From Myxococcales bacterium (GTDB lineage Bacteria; Myxococcota_A; UBA9042; UBA3505): a stretch of 38,811 nucleotides of DNA. The stretch lies in assembly GCA_002728755.1 (NCBI GenBank), contig PBVT01000019.1, forward strand, positions 1 through 38,811. The letters are read 5' to 3'. Made by a program: the position numbers and the translations under genes. The notes under the pieces were generated by a model that was not told the DNA's origin, made no database searches, and saw only the letters and a list, made by a program, of their open reading frames with translations. Positions within the stretch are counted from its first letter, which is position 1. Each line of letters opens with the position of its first letter. This document shows positions 16,083-24,959 of this stretch, piece after piece.

Positions 16083-17576
16083 TTACAGTGTTTTCAGATA
16101 CTCTAAGATCGCGCTTCGCTCTTCCGGTAGAAGGGAATCGCCGAAGGTGTGCCCCTGGTTGCCGTATCCGAAATGGGAGGGGTCATAGACCGCGTCTCTC
16201 TCGTCAGGATCGGTTATAGCGTCGTGACAAGAGGTCTCCTGGAAATTCCAGCCGAGGGTCGTGGGATCATAGTCTGTGGTGTCGTAGGACCAGGTCCAAC
16301 AGGTTGGACGTGTAGAGCTGTCCAAAAGGGCGGCGATCGTGGGTATCGAGCTATTGTGGAGATAGGGGGCTGTGGCCCAGACTCCGTCAAGTGGCGGTGC
16401 GATATAGCCCATCGCCGGACGAGCCCACGAATGTTGGCCGTAGTAGGAGTCATCCATCCATTGGTGGAAAACCTCGGCTTCAAACATCAGAACAGCAAGC
16501 TCTGGATCGGTGCCGACCTCGTCGATATGTACCACCCGATTTGGGTAATACTCCTCTTCTCCATAGGTCCCGTGGCAACTGGAACAATGGGTCTCGAACA
16601 CTTCCTTTCCCTGTAAGGCTAATTCAGCATCGATGGACCAGGGGTATTCCGGGGCCTCGATGGAATCGATATAGGCCAGAATATCGGGGAAATAACTGGC
16701 GATCTCCTCGGCCTGGCCGTCCCCTTCGATACACATCGACGACGCCAACATGGCCCAGGCCACATGGTTTCCGGCTCCTGACGCCGAATAGAACATGGCG
16801 TTCTTCTTCTTATGCCACCACCATGGTGGGACGCTCAGCCCACCGACATGCTCTTTGTAGGGAGCAGGAACCACAAGAAGGGGCTCCTCGCTCCAGCTAA
16901 GAGTCACCGGATCAAGATGCTCCATAATCCCGGCGGTGATGCTGACCGCAGGGTTTAGACCACGGGTCCTGGTCATCGAATACGGGGCGAGGGCCTGGGC
17001 ACGAGTCACAAACTTCTCGAACTCGGCTTGCTCCTCTTCGGAATCAACCAGGGTGCTGGAGAACGCGAGAGCGGTGGTCAATACGGCTGAGAAGTCATCC
17101 GTATAGTCTCGCCGAACGTCACCCAGACCAATGATTAGCTCGCCGTTGAATCGGCTCGCGTGGCAGGCGAGACAATTTCCCACGATCAGTTCAACGCCCG
17201 TCTCCGAGGTGATACTCGTCCAGAAATAGGGCATATCCTGATTCTGTTCGTTTCGGCCCGGGATACGGTCGGCCTCAACCCCAAGATAGATGAGATGGGA
17301 TAGGGATTTCGGTATCCCACAGCTGACATAGCCGTTGTTGATCAAAGCCGTATAACCGAGCTCCGGGTCGCCTTCGGTTTTGGGATATTCGGGCACCGGA
17401 CCAATATGGTTTCCGTCATCCAGGCTTGGCGTAACATCTGCCACAACATCGGTCGCGGCATCGGTGGAAACATCCACCGTGCCGACTACATCGTCCACCG
17501 TATTGGTTGGTTCTTCGTTCGCCGTACAGGCCAGTACAAGAACGATAAGAAGACCAAGCCAGGGCTTGTATTGCAT
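16083..17576 (-). CDS. Di-heme cytochrome c lipoprotein, RoxA-like
   Basis: A 497-residue protein. The ATG at 17576 is chosen because GGGGG lies 6 bases upstream and the signal peptide starts there, ending VLAC (Cys17) before a Val/Asp/Thr linker. There are two heme c attachment sites: CLACH (Cys135, Cys138, His139) and CSSCH (Cys331, Cys334, His335). Between them is PPWWWHKKKNAMFY (residues 250-263), and near the C-terminus WATAPYLHNSSIPTIAALL (residues 400-418). The two-heme layout with the YLHNgSvPT block is shared by rubber oxygenase RoxA and related di-heme peroxidase-like proteins of myxobacteria (family knowledge). The activity could be oxidative cleavage or electron transfer; the substrate is not shown by the sequence. 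The gene is co-oriented with the heme/copper monooxygenase downstream, separated by 115 bp containing a separate promoter. Confidence 0.85.
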   Translation of the reverse strand: MQYKPWLGLLIVLVLACTANEEPTNTVDDVVGTVDVSTDAATDVVADVTPSLDDGNHIGPVPEYPKTEGDPELGYTALINNGYVSCGIPKSLSHLIYLGVEADRIPGRNEQNQDMPYFWTSITSETGVELIVGNCLACHASRFNGELIIGLGDVRRDYTDDFSAVLTTALAFSSTLVDSEEEQAEFEKFVTRAQALAPYSMTRTRGLNPAVSITAGIMEHLDPVTLSWSEEPLLVVPAPYKEHVGGLSVPPWWWHKKKNAMFYSASGAGNHVAWAMLASSMCIEGDGQAEEIASYFPDILAYIDSIEAPEYPWSIDAELALQGKEVFETHCSSCHGTYGEEEYYPNRVVHIDEVGTDPELAVLMFEAEVFHQWMDDSYYGQHSWARPAMGYIAPPLDGVWATAPYLHNSSIPTIAALLDSSTRPTCWTWSYDTTDYDPTTLGWNFQETSCHDAITDPDERDAVYDPSHFGYGNQGHTFGDSLLPEERSAILEYLKTL

Positions 17577-17700
17577 TGTTCCCCCGAAACGCATGGAGCC
17601 GGTTATATAGGATCGAGTGCCCCCATGGAAGGAGCAATCGGATCGCCCCCATCTACTCTCGGTGGAAGTGCTGTGCGCGCATCTGCAACGAGCCCTCGTG

Positions 17701-20700
17701 CTACCAGGATAGCACGACGCGACCATGCCCCGAGTTGACGCCCGCTTCGTTCAGAGGGTTCAAACCGCCATTAAACGAGCCACCTCCGCCGCCGCCGTAG
17801 CCGTTGGACGAACCACCGCCACCGCCGGAGTAACCGCCGCCACCGCCGCCGCCATAGTTGCCACCGCAACCTCCACCACCGAAGCCACCGCCACCATGAT
17901 GGGGACCGGGTGGACCTCCGGTTCCGCCATTCACAAAGGACAGGGCGGCTTCCGCAGAGCAACCAGAACAGTAACAGCCACCATCGCCGGGTGGAACACC
18001 ACCATTGCTGAAGAATCCGGCACCGGCCCGGCCAGAGTTATTGCCTCCATCCGCGCCACCACCATTACCGCCGGTTCCTCCTGACGCTCCGCTTGGACCC
18101 AGACCTCCCAAACCGCTCTCCGATATCACGGCATCCTGTCCGCCAGAGACAGCTCCACCGCCGCCACCTCCCCCGGCTACAACCAGAGGAACACTACCGC
18201 GAGCGATAAAGGAACCGCCACCGCCGCCAGTGCTGTTCATATAGTGACCGCCCGACGCAGTTTCACTTCCTCGCTTTTGCCCCACGAGGATCGATAGCGT
18301 CTCACCAGGGCTGACGATAAAGTCTCCACGAATATGGGCGCCCAATCCCCCTGCACCAGCGATCCCGTCGCTACCCTGGGCACCCCAGGCCTCTATGGTC
18401 AACGAGGTTATACCCGCGGGCACCACATAGGAGACGATACTGCCGGTATATTCGAATGTCTGACTGACTGACGCTTCATCACAGTTGGTTCCACCCCATC
18501 CTTCCGGGCAGTCACAGACATAACCCGCGACCCCGTCGAAACAGGTCCCCCCGTTCAGACAGGGATCAGGGGTGCAGTCGTCGATGTTTATATTACAAAG
18601 GATCCCTTCAAATCCTTCGTCGCACTCACAGGTAAAGCTGGCGATTCCGTCTGTGCAACTTCCATGTACGCAAGGATTGGGGTCGCATTCGTCGATTTCG
18701 GTGCATGTATCACCGTCCCCCGTGAAGCCCTCATTACACGCACAGGCCGTACCATCTCCGTCCGGTTGGCAGGACGCGTTGGGATCAGCACAGATCCCTT
18801 CTGCGGTCGTATGCACACAACCGGTATCCGCATCACAGCTATCCAGGGTGCAGACGTTCGCGTCATCACAGTCCAGGGTGCCACCACCCACGCAGCTACC
18901 TTCCGAACAGATGTCGTCCAGAGTACAGACGTTCTCGTCATCGCAGACACCGTCTATTGGTTCTGAAACACAACCCAACATCGCGTCGCAGCTGCTCACC
19001 GTGCAGTCGTTACCGTCGTCACAACTGAGGGTGGTTCCAGAGACACAGGCCCCACCCAGACAATAATCCGCCATCGTGCAGGCGTCGCCATCGGAACAGG
19101 TCCCCACCACATTATCGTGCTGGCAACCGCCCCCGGGGAGACAGGTATCCAAGGTGCAGGCGTTTCCATCGTCACAGGCCAACGAGCCCGTACCGGTACA
19201 CCAGCCGTTGGAGCATTGATCGTCCGTTGTGCATTCGTTCAGATCGTTACAGACATCGGCATTCGGGGTGAAGACGCAGCCTACGTCGGGATCACAGCTG
19301 TCGTCCGTGCAGGAATTCCCGTCGTCGCACACCATGGGGCTTCCCGAAACACAGCCATCGGCACCACAAATATCACCAATCGTGCAGACATTCCCATCGT
19401 CACAGGGGGCTGTATTCGACGCATATTCACAACCCACCAGAGGATCGCAGACATCCGTTGTACATACGTTTTCATCATCGCATGCCAATGGTGTCGTCCC
19501 ATGGCAGGATCCGTCGCTGCACGTATCTACCGTGGTACAAAGGTTCCCGTCGTCGCACGTCGCCGTATTGGGTGTGAACACACAACCACCCGCGGGATCA
19601 CAACTATCCTCTGTACAGGGGTTGTTATCGGAACAGCTGATCTCCGCTCCACCAACACAGACACCGTCCCCACAGGTATCTCCCAGAGTGCAGGGGTTGT
19701 CGTCGTCGCATGGGGCCTCGTTGAAGGCGAAGTCACAGCCCAAGACCTCGTCACAGAGGTCATCCGTACAGGGGTTTGTGTCCTGGCATTGCACCTCCGT
19801 TCCCACACAGCTTCCTTCCACGCAGATGTCCCCATGGGTGCACGCGTTCTCGTCGCTACACGCGGTACCTTCGAGGGCCGTATGGGAACAACCCGCCTCG
19901 CCATTGCAGACATCTTCTGTACAGGGGTTACCATCGTCGCAGGTGGCCTCGTCGACGCTTCCATCGCAGTTGTCGTCGAGGCCATTGCAGATCTCTGCCG
20001 TCGGTTCGGGGGCGTCGCATGCCGATAACCCCTCGTCAGAACAGACACGGCTACCGCTACAGGTTCCGGTGTCATTGCTCACTTCACAAGGCGTAAAGAG
20101 CCCTAGATCAATCGCCGTTTGTGAACACTCACACACGCCATCTTCGGACACACATTGGCCACTGATGGCCCCACCCACGGAGACCATCTCTTCGCAGACG
20201 AATCTCTCTGGACAGTCCACATCTTCATCGCAAGACGCGCCACAGAAGGATCCTTCCTCACCATAGCTTACACAGGCGTTGGAGGTCTCGGCGGTCGAAC
20301 AGTCTCCATCGGTACTGCAAGGACGACAAAGATGGGTGAAATCCGAAACGCAGGCAAAGGCCAGGTCCGAGCCGGGTAGCGCGATAGACACACAGTTCCA
20401 CCCCTGGGGACAATCCTCAACACAGAGGCTTGAGCAGACCATATCACCCATATGGGGGAGGCAGACCCCAGACTGGCAATCGCCATTACTGGTACAGAGC
20501 TCTCCGAAACAGCCACTACCTGGCTCACAATCGCCACCACCCGGATCCTCGTCTACCAGGTCGGGCCCCGGATCGGAGGTGCCGGAATCCGATGCCCCCG
20601 GATCCGTGACTCCAGGATCTGCTGCGCCGGAATCGGTAGGCGTGGCGTCGGAATGAACCTCTTCAATCGAATCGGAACCTGGATCGCCTTTCGGGTCGGT

Positions 20701-20757
20701 TACCGTTGTACAAGCCCATACCAGGCATAAACAACATAGAATCCCCAAACGACGCAT
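17701..20757 (-). CDS. Giant Cys-rich stalk lipoprotein with EGF-like and ALK-type glycine-rich C-terminal head
   Basis: A 1018-residue protein. ATG at 20757 is preceded by AGGAGG; the lipobox is VWAC (Cys16), followed by an Asp/Ser/Gly/Pro linker to about residue 70. Residues 75-235 form a Cys module also found in the proteins at 20777-23701 and 35514-38585. A MopE-like motif EICNGLDDNCDGSVDE (about 252-267) leads into 15 Dictyostelium-type repeats (about 265-660), in which C-x-D-x-N-x-C-T-x-D-x-C and a version one residue longer alternate. EGF-like modules follow (about 665-760), including DECDPNPCVHGSC and DDCTPDPCLNGGTC. The C-terminal 255 residues, VVPAGITSLTIEAWGAQGSDG then Gly-rich runs ending HGRVVLSW, match the glycine-rich domain of ALK/LTK-type proteins. 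It is probably a surface stalk with an adhesive or ligand-binding head. It is 16-20 bp from its upstream paralog, so the two form a likely operon. Confidence 0.9.
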   Translation of the reverse strand: MRRLGILCCLCLVWACTTVTDPKGDPGSDSIEEVHSDATPTDSGAADPGVTDPGASDSGTSDPGPDLVDEDPGGGDCEPGSGCFGELCTSNGDCQSGVCLPHMGDMVCSSLCVEDCPQGWNCVSIALPGSDLAFACVSDFTHLCRPCSTDGDCSTAETSNACVSYGEEGSFCGASCDEDVDCPERFVCEEMVSVGGAISGQCVSEDGVCECSQTAIDLGLFTPCEVSNDTGTCSGSRVCSDEGLSACDAPEPTAEICNGLDDNCDGSVDEATCDDGNPCTEDVCNGEAGCSHTALEGTACSDENACTHGDICVEGSCVGTEVQCQDTNPCTDDLCDEVLGCDFAFNEAPCDDDNPCTLGDTCGDGVCVGGAEISCSDNNPCTEDSCDPAGGCVFTPNTATCDDGNLCTTVDTCSDGSCHGTTPLACDDENVCTTDVCDPLVGCEYASNTAPCDDGNVCTIGDICGADGCVSGSPMVCDDGNSCTDDSCDPDVGCVFTPNADVCNDLNECTTDDQCSNGWCTGTGSLACDDGNACTLDTCLPGGGCQHDNVVGTCSDGDACTMADYCLGGACVSGTTLSCDDGNDCTVSSCDAMLGCVSEPIDGVCDDENVCTLDDICSEGSCVGGGTLDCDDANVCTLDSCDADTGCVHTTAEGICADPNASCQPDGDGTACACNEGFTGDGDTCTEIDECDPNPCVHGSCTDGIASFTCECDEGFEGILCNINIDDCTPDPCLNGGTCFDGVAGYVCDCPEGWGGTNCDEASVSQTFEYTGSIVSYVVPAGITSLTIEAWGAQGSDGIAGAGGLGAHIRGDFIVSPGETLSILVGQKRGSETASGGHYMNSTGGGGGSFIARGSVPLVVAGGGGGGGAVSGGQDAVISESGLGGLGPSGASGGTGGNGGGADGGNNSGRAGAGFFSNGGVPPGDGGCYCSGCSAEAALSFVNGGTGGPPGPHHGGGGFGGGGCGGNYGGGGGGGYSGGGGGSSNGYGGGGGGSFNGGLNPLNEAGVNSGHGRVVLSW
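19845..20035. repeat. Near-identical block shared with 22775-22965
   Basis: About 190 bp encoding the MopE-like motif and the first repeats is almost identical by eye in the two tandem paralogous genes, offset by 2930 bp. Differences are mostly single third-position changes. This indicates tandem gene duplication with recent conversion or strong constraint. Confidence 0.75.
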
Positions 20758-20776
20758 CAAAACCTCCTATCCCATT

Positions 20777-23701
20777 CTACCAGGAGAACTTCGCCTCTCC
20801 ATGGCCCGTTCGGACGTTGCCGGTCGTCTCTCCTAAGGTCACACCACCGATATAACCCGAGCCACCACCGGCTCCAGCCGCATAGACGCTGCCGCCGCCG
20901 TACCAGCCGCCCCCGCCTCCGGCAAAGTGGTAGGTGCCAACATGGTCGCCACCGGCACAGAACGAACCTGCCGTTCCATCGGTACCCGGGGAGCCGCCAG
21001 CCGTCTGGCTTCCACCGCCACTGGGGGACGCCCAGGCAAACGAGAGACCTGGTCCGCCATCTAATCCACCGCCAAAGCCTCCAGCACCATGATTGGGGCT
21101 GCCGCAGTTTCCACCACCGCCAGCTCCAGCCACGATCACACGATCGTGACAGCTATTGCCCCCTTGACGGACATCGGTGCCACCACCGCCCCCGCCGCCG
21201 TAGTGGCCACCGCCACCGCCGCCATTCCAACCACCGGCGGAGACGGGATTCCCATAGTTTCCTTTCTCACCCACGTAGATGTAGAGGGTTTCGCCCGGTG
21301 TAACAGCCAGGGTTCCCCTGGAGTAGCCGCCTAACCCACCATCGTCGTCGGGTGGGCCGCCGGAGCAAAGGGAGCCTCCCCCCATGGCACCCCAAACCTC
21401 GATCACAACCTGGGTGATCCCAGCCGGAACCGTCCAGGTCTGTTCGCCGCCCGTATAGTTGAAGGTCACGAAGAGCTCGTCCTGGCATAGGGCATTACAG
21501 CCATCGAGGCCCTCCAGGTTTCCATCGTCACACTCCTCGCCCTCTTCAAGAATCAGATTACCGCAACAACTATCGGCGGGCACACTCACGCAGCCCAGGA
21601 CAGGGTCACAGCTGTCCGCCGTGCAATGATCTCCATCGTCACAGTCCACATCCCCGCCGCCAACACAGGTTCCCTCTGCGCAGATGTCGGTTACAGTGCA
21701 GGGATTCCCGTCCTCACACGGATTCGTATTGTACTCCAACGAGCAACCCACGGCCGGATCGCAGCTATTCGTTGTGCAGACGTCACCGTCTTCACAGTCG
21801 GGGCTTCCACTCCCAACGCAGGTTCCACCCGAGCAGGCATCCTCGTTGGTGCATGCGTTTTCGTCATCGCAGGGGTTGGTATTCGGTAGAAATTCACAAT
21901 CGGCGTTGGAATTACACACATCGTCAGTACACGGGTTACCATCGTCACAGGCCTTCACAGCACCGCCGATACAGCTCCCTCCGCTGCAAAAGTCATCAAA
22001 GGTGCAGTTATCGCCATCACTACAGGGACCGACCACATTATCGTGTTGGCAACCTCCACCAGCGAGGCAGAAATCGTAGGTGCAGGGGTTTCCATCGTCA
22101 CACATCAACGGACCCGCCCCAACACAGGCCCCCTCCTGGCAGGCGTCGGCCGTGGTGCATTCATTATTATCATTGCAGTCGGCATCGTTCGGGAGGTGAA
22201 TACAAGCACCCTCGGGATCACAGATATCGTCGGTGCAGGGATTCCCATCGTCGCAGTTCATGCTACCGCTTCCCGGCGAACAAGCCCCATCGGCACAGAC
22301 GTCACCGAGGGTGCAGGCGTTACCATCATTACAGGGCAGCGTATTCGCAGGATGTTCACAGCCCGTCAGAGGATCACAATAATCCGTCGTACATGCGCTC
22401 TCATCGACACAGTCCAGAGGCGATGTTCCATAGCAGGCCCCGTCGCTGCAGGTATCCACTGTTGTACAAAGATTCCCGTCGTCGCAGGACGCCGTATTGG
22501 GTGTGAATATACAACCGCCCGCCGGATCACAGCTATCGTCGGTACAGGGGTTATTGTCGGTACAGGTGATTGCCAGACCCGAAACACAGACCCCCTCCCC
22601 ACAGGTGTCTCCCACCGTGCAGGGATCTTCATCGTCGCAGGGGGCGTCGTTGAAGGCAAAGTCACAACCAACGACTTCATCACAGAGATCATCCGTGCAG
22701 GGATTGGTATCCTCACATTGGATTTCGGTCCCCTGGCAGGAACCATCCACGCAGATGTCTCCATGGGTACAGGCGTTCTCGTCGCTACACGCGGCACCTT
22801 CGAGGGGCGTATGGGAGCAACCCGCCTCGCCATTGCAGACATCTTCTGTGCAGGGGTTGCCATCGTCACAGGTGGCCTCGTCCACGCTGCCATCGCAATT
22901 ATCGTCGAGACCATTGCAGATCTCTGCCGTCGGTTCGGGCGCGTCGCATGCCGATAACCCCTCGTCGGTACAAACACGACTGCCCGTGCAGGTTCCCAGC
23001 TCATTCGAGGTGCTACAGGGGGTCGATAATGCCAGGTCTATCGCACGTTGGGCACATTCACAGGTTCCGGATTCCGCAACACATTGCTTACTGGTCGTCC
23101 CCTGAACGGCAGCGATCTCCTGGCAAGCAAAGCCCTCTGGGCAATCCTGGGTTTCTTCACAGCTGGCTCCACAAAATGCTCCCTCAACACCATAGTCGGC
23201 ACATACATTGGCGATCTGGTCGGTGGTACAATCGCCGTTCTGATGACAGGGCATACAGAGCATCCCGAAATCAGATACACAGGCAAAGGAGAGATCGGAA
23301 CCCGGGATATTGATGGACTGACACTTCCAACCCTGGGGACAGTCTTCGATGCAGGGTTGCGAGCACACCGTATCTCCGAGGTGCGGTAAGCAGATCTGGG
23401 ATATACAGTCGCCATTGCTCTCACAAAGCTCTCCGAAACAGCCACTACCTGGCTCACAAGAGCTTGTCCCCTCGTCCGGGGTCACAACACTGTCCGTAGG
23501 CTCCACGCCAGAATCAGCAGAACCGGGATCCGCCTCGGTCGTATCCTGACCAGCATCCTGACCAGCATCCGAGCCAAGATCCGAGCCAACCACTTCCGTT
23601 GTGCTCCCGTCGGCACCCTGCTCGGGTGGTGTATCTGTTACGGACGTGCAGCCCCAGACGAGCACACTTACCAACAACAATCCTATCCGATAAACCCGCA
23701 T
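20777..23701 (-). CDS. Giant Cys-rich stalk lipoprotein with glycine-rich head (paralog of the 17701-20757 protein)
   Basis: A 974-residue protein. ATG at 23701 with GGGGG 6 bases upstream; the open frame extends further upstream but without a signal peptide. The lipobox is VWGC, followed by a Ser/Asp/Gly linker and then the same N-terminal Cys module and MopE-like EICNGLDDNCDGSVDE (about 253-268) as its downstream paralog. Seventeen CxDxNxCTxDxC-type repeats follow (about 268-704), two more than the paralog. EGF modules are absent; instead there is one myxobacterial-type Cys repeat, CCGNLILEEGEECDDGN (about 710-740). The C-terminal glycine-rich domain starts WTVPAGITQVVIEVWGA and ends GHGEAKFSW. 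Parts of the coding DNA are nearly identical to the paralog. A surface adhesive or structural role is inferred; no catalytic motif is seen. Confidence 0.9.
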   Translation of the reverse strand: MRVYRIGLLLVSVLVWGCTSVTDTPPEQGADGSTTEVVGSDLGSDAGQDAGQDTTEADPGSADSGVEPTDSVVTPDEGTSSCEPGSGCFGELCESNGDCISQICLPHLGDTVCSQPCIEDCPQGWKCQSINIPGSDLSFACVSDFGMLCMPCHQNGDCTTDQIANVCADYGVEGAFCGASCEETQDCPEGFACQEIAAVQGTTSKQCVAESGTCECAQRAIDLALSTPCSTSNELGTCTGSRVCTDEGLSACDAPEPTAEICNGLDDNCDGSVDEATCDDGNPCTEDVCNGEAGCSHTPLEGAACSDENACTHGDICVDGSCQGTEIQCEDTNPCTDDLCDEVVGCDFAFNDAPCDDEDPCTVGDTCGEGVCVSGLAITCTDNNPCTDDSCDPAGGCIFTPNTASCDDGNLCTTVDTCSDGACYGTSPLDCVDESACTTDYCDPLTGCEHPANTLPCNDGNACTLGDVCADGACSPGSGSMNCDDGNPCTDDICDPEGACIHLPNDADCNDNNECTTADACQEGACVGAGPLMCDDGNPCTYDFCLAGGGCQHDNVVGPCSDGDNCTFDDFCSGGSCIGGAVKACDDGNPCTDDVCNSNADCEFLPNTNPCDDENACTNEDACSGGTCVGSGSPDCEDGDVCTTNSCDPAVGCSLEYNTNPCEDGNPCTVTDICAEGTCVGGGDVDCDDGDHCTADSCDPVLGCVSVPADSCCGNLILEEGEECDDGNLEGLDGCNALCQDELFVTFNYTGGEQTWTVPAGITQVVIEVWGAMGGGSLCSGGPPDDDGGLGGYSRGTLAVTPGETLYIYVGEKGNYGNPVSAGGWNGGGGGGHYGGGGGGGTDVRQGGNSCHDRVIVAGAGGGGNCGSPNHGAGGFGGGLDGGPGLSFAWASPSGGGSQTAGGSPGTDGTAGSFCAGGDHVGTYHFAGGGGGWYGGGSVYAAGAGGGSGYIGGVTLGETTGNVRTGHGEAKFSW
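22775..22965. repeat. Near-identical block shared with 19845-20035
   Basis: This is the second copy of the conserved block covering the MopE-like motif and first repeats of the tandem Cys-rich lipoprotein genes. Same orientation, offset 2930 bp. Confidence 0.75.
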
Positions 23702-23789
23702 TTCATTCCCCCGAATATGCCCACATAGTGTAGGGGAAGCCAGACCAGAGGCCAAGACCGAAATTTGTTCGAAGAATGTGACGTCGTCC

Positions 23790-24776
23790 TTAGCGGGCAT
23801 AGATGAAATAGGTCCACACCGCATCAAAGGAGTCTCTTCCATCGAACATGCGTGCCATCGCAAGCTTCATAAGCTCCCGTCGGGCCGATACCGCCGTGTC
23901 CGAAGCCCTATGCCCTGTAATCTTCTGTGCGCCGCCAACCCAACCCAGAACTCCTTCATGGTATACGCTCAAGAAATCGAACCAATCGGCGACCCGAGCT
24001 TGAATACGCTCCGTGGTACAGGAAGTGGGTGAGAACCCCGCCGCAAGGAAAGCTTCTTTATAGTGGTCAACATGTCGAACGGGCAGGAAGTATTTGGCGC
24101 GTAGCTTATCGTGTGCGGCCATGAATTCACTGTCCTGCAGTGCGGATTGGTAGTCCTGAAAAGCCGGGGTATCGGCCACGATCTCCATGGCGATGCGATG
24201 GATATGCTCCACGGTTTCGTCGATGATCCAACACCCCTCTGGGGCGTCCGGGTTTCGTATATTTCCAGACTGCACAAAAACCCGGCCTCCGGGGCGCAGA
24301 ATGTCGTACCAGGATTGAAGCGTGGCCGGCAGCTCGTAATACAGATGGATCGCGTTGGTGGATGCGATGGCATCAACCCGCTGAATACCGCCCCCAAGAA
24401 CTTCATCCAGGCGCTGCAGCCTACGTTCCTCTCGAAGGTAACGGATCAAGCGATAGCCGACCCGGGGATCGTCGCGAAATTTCTCCAGCGCGAGCCGTAG
24501 GAACTTGGGCGAGGAATCCACGATCAATACGCCTGGGGCACGGTCACCGGCCGCCTCATAGAGGCGCTTCGTCAAAATCCCGGTTCCACCCGAGTAATCC
24601 AGGAGTAGATCTCCTGCACCGTGGTATTCGAGTATCTGTTGCACCGAGGGGTTCAGGTTGTCGTACCAACCGTGCTCTTCCACGGTGTCATATTTCATCG
24701 CAAGGCGTTCAAGAGGCAGATCCACCCAGTCTTCCGCAGGGATCTGCACAAAACCCTGTGGCCATTCATAGGACAT
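23790..24776 (-). CDS. Class I SAM-dependent methyltransferase
   Basis: A 328-residue soluble protein; ATG at 24776 with AGGAGG four bases upstream. Motif I, LLLDYSGGTGILTKRL (residues 57-72), is the glycine-rich AdoMet loop. An acidic residue ends the second strand at VLIVDSSPKFL (Asp87), and IASTNAIHLYYELPATLQSWYDILRPGGRVFVQSG supplies motifs IV-V of a Rossmann methyltransferase. The C-terminal third (about residues 180-328) is helical with no recognised substrate domain. The substrate cannot be told; small-molecule methyltransferases share this layout. It is the first gene of the minus-strand run leading into the Cys-rich lipoproteins, with an 88-bp gap. It may not be functionally related to them. 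Confidence 0.88.
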   Translation of the reverse strand: MSYEWPQGFVQIPAEDWVDLPLERLAMKYDTVEEHGWYDNLNPSVQQILEYHGAGDLLLDYSGGTGILTKRLYEAAGDRAPGVLIVDSSPKFLRLALEKFRDDPRVGYRLIRYLREERRLQRLDEVLGGGIQRVDAIASTNAIHLYYELPATLQSWYDILRPGGRVFVQSGNIRNPDAPEGCWIIDETVEHIHRIAMEIVADTPAFQDYQSALQDSEFMAAHDKLRAKYFLPVRHVDHYKEAFLAAGFSPTSCTTERIQARVADWFDFLSVYHEGVLGWVGGAQKITGHRASDTAVSARRELMKLAMARMFDGRDSFDAVWTYFIYAR

Positions 24777-24959
24777 CGTTCCTCCTGCGTTTTATCCCCG
24801 CGTCGACACCGGAGCGTTCCCCTATGATAGACTAGCCGCCCTCCCCTGAAAAGCGGTCATCGAATTCCGTTCTATTCAGCCACGGTCGCGGTTGTTTTCA
24901 GAGATCGATTTTGAAGAAACCCTGTGGTAGGGTGCTCCCAGTTGAACCGGGAGATGACG

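Noticed and set aside
17770..18250. GC-rich CCACCGCC runs as an independent repeat element
   Set aside because: They are codons of the polyglycine tracts in the Gly-rich head of the minus-strand lipoprotein, so they need no separate explanation.
19117..20266. Overlapping plus-strand frames of 303 and 345 codons
   Set aside because: Both are antisense to the tandem Cys-rich repeat gene, and similar frames occur antisense to its paralog (22043-23105), as expected of repeat shadows rather than genes.
18780..22400. Regular repeats that could suggest a CRISPR array
   Set aside because: The periodicity (about 66-75 bp) is in coding phase with Cys/Asp codons and the units vary gradually; there is no constant repeat with unrelated spacers and no cas gene.
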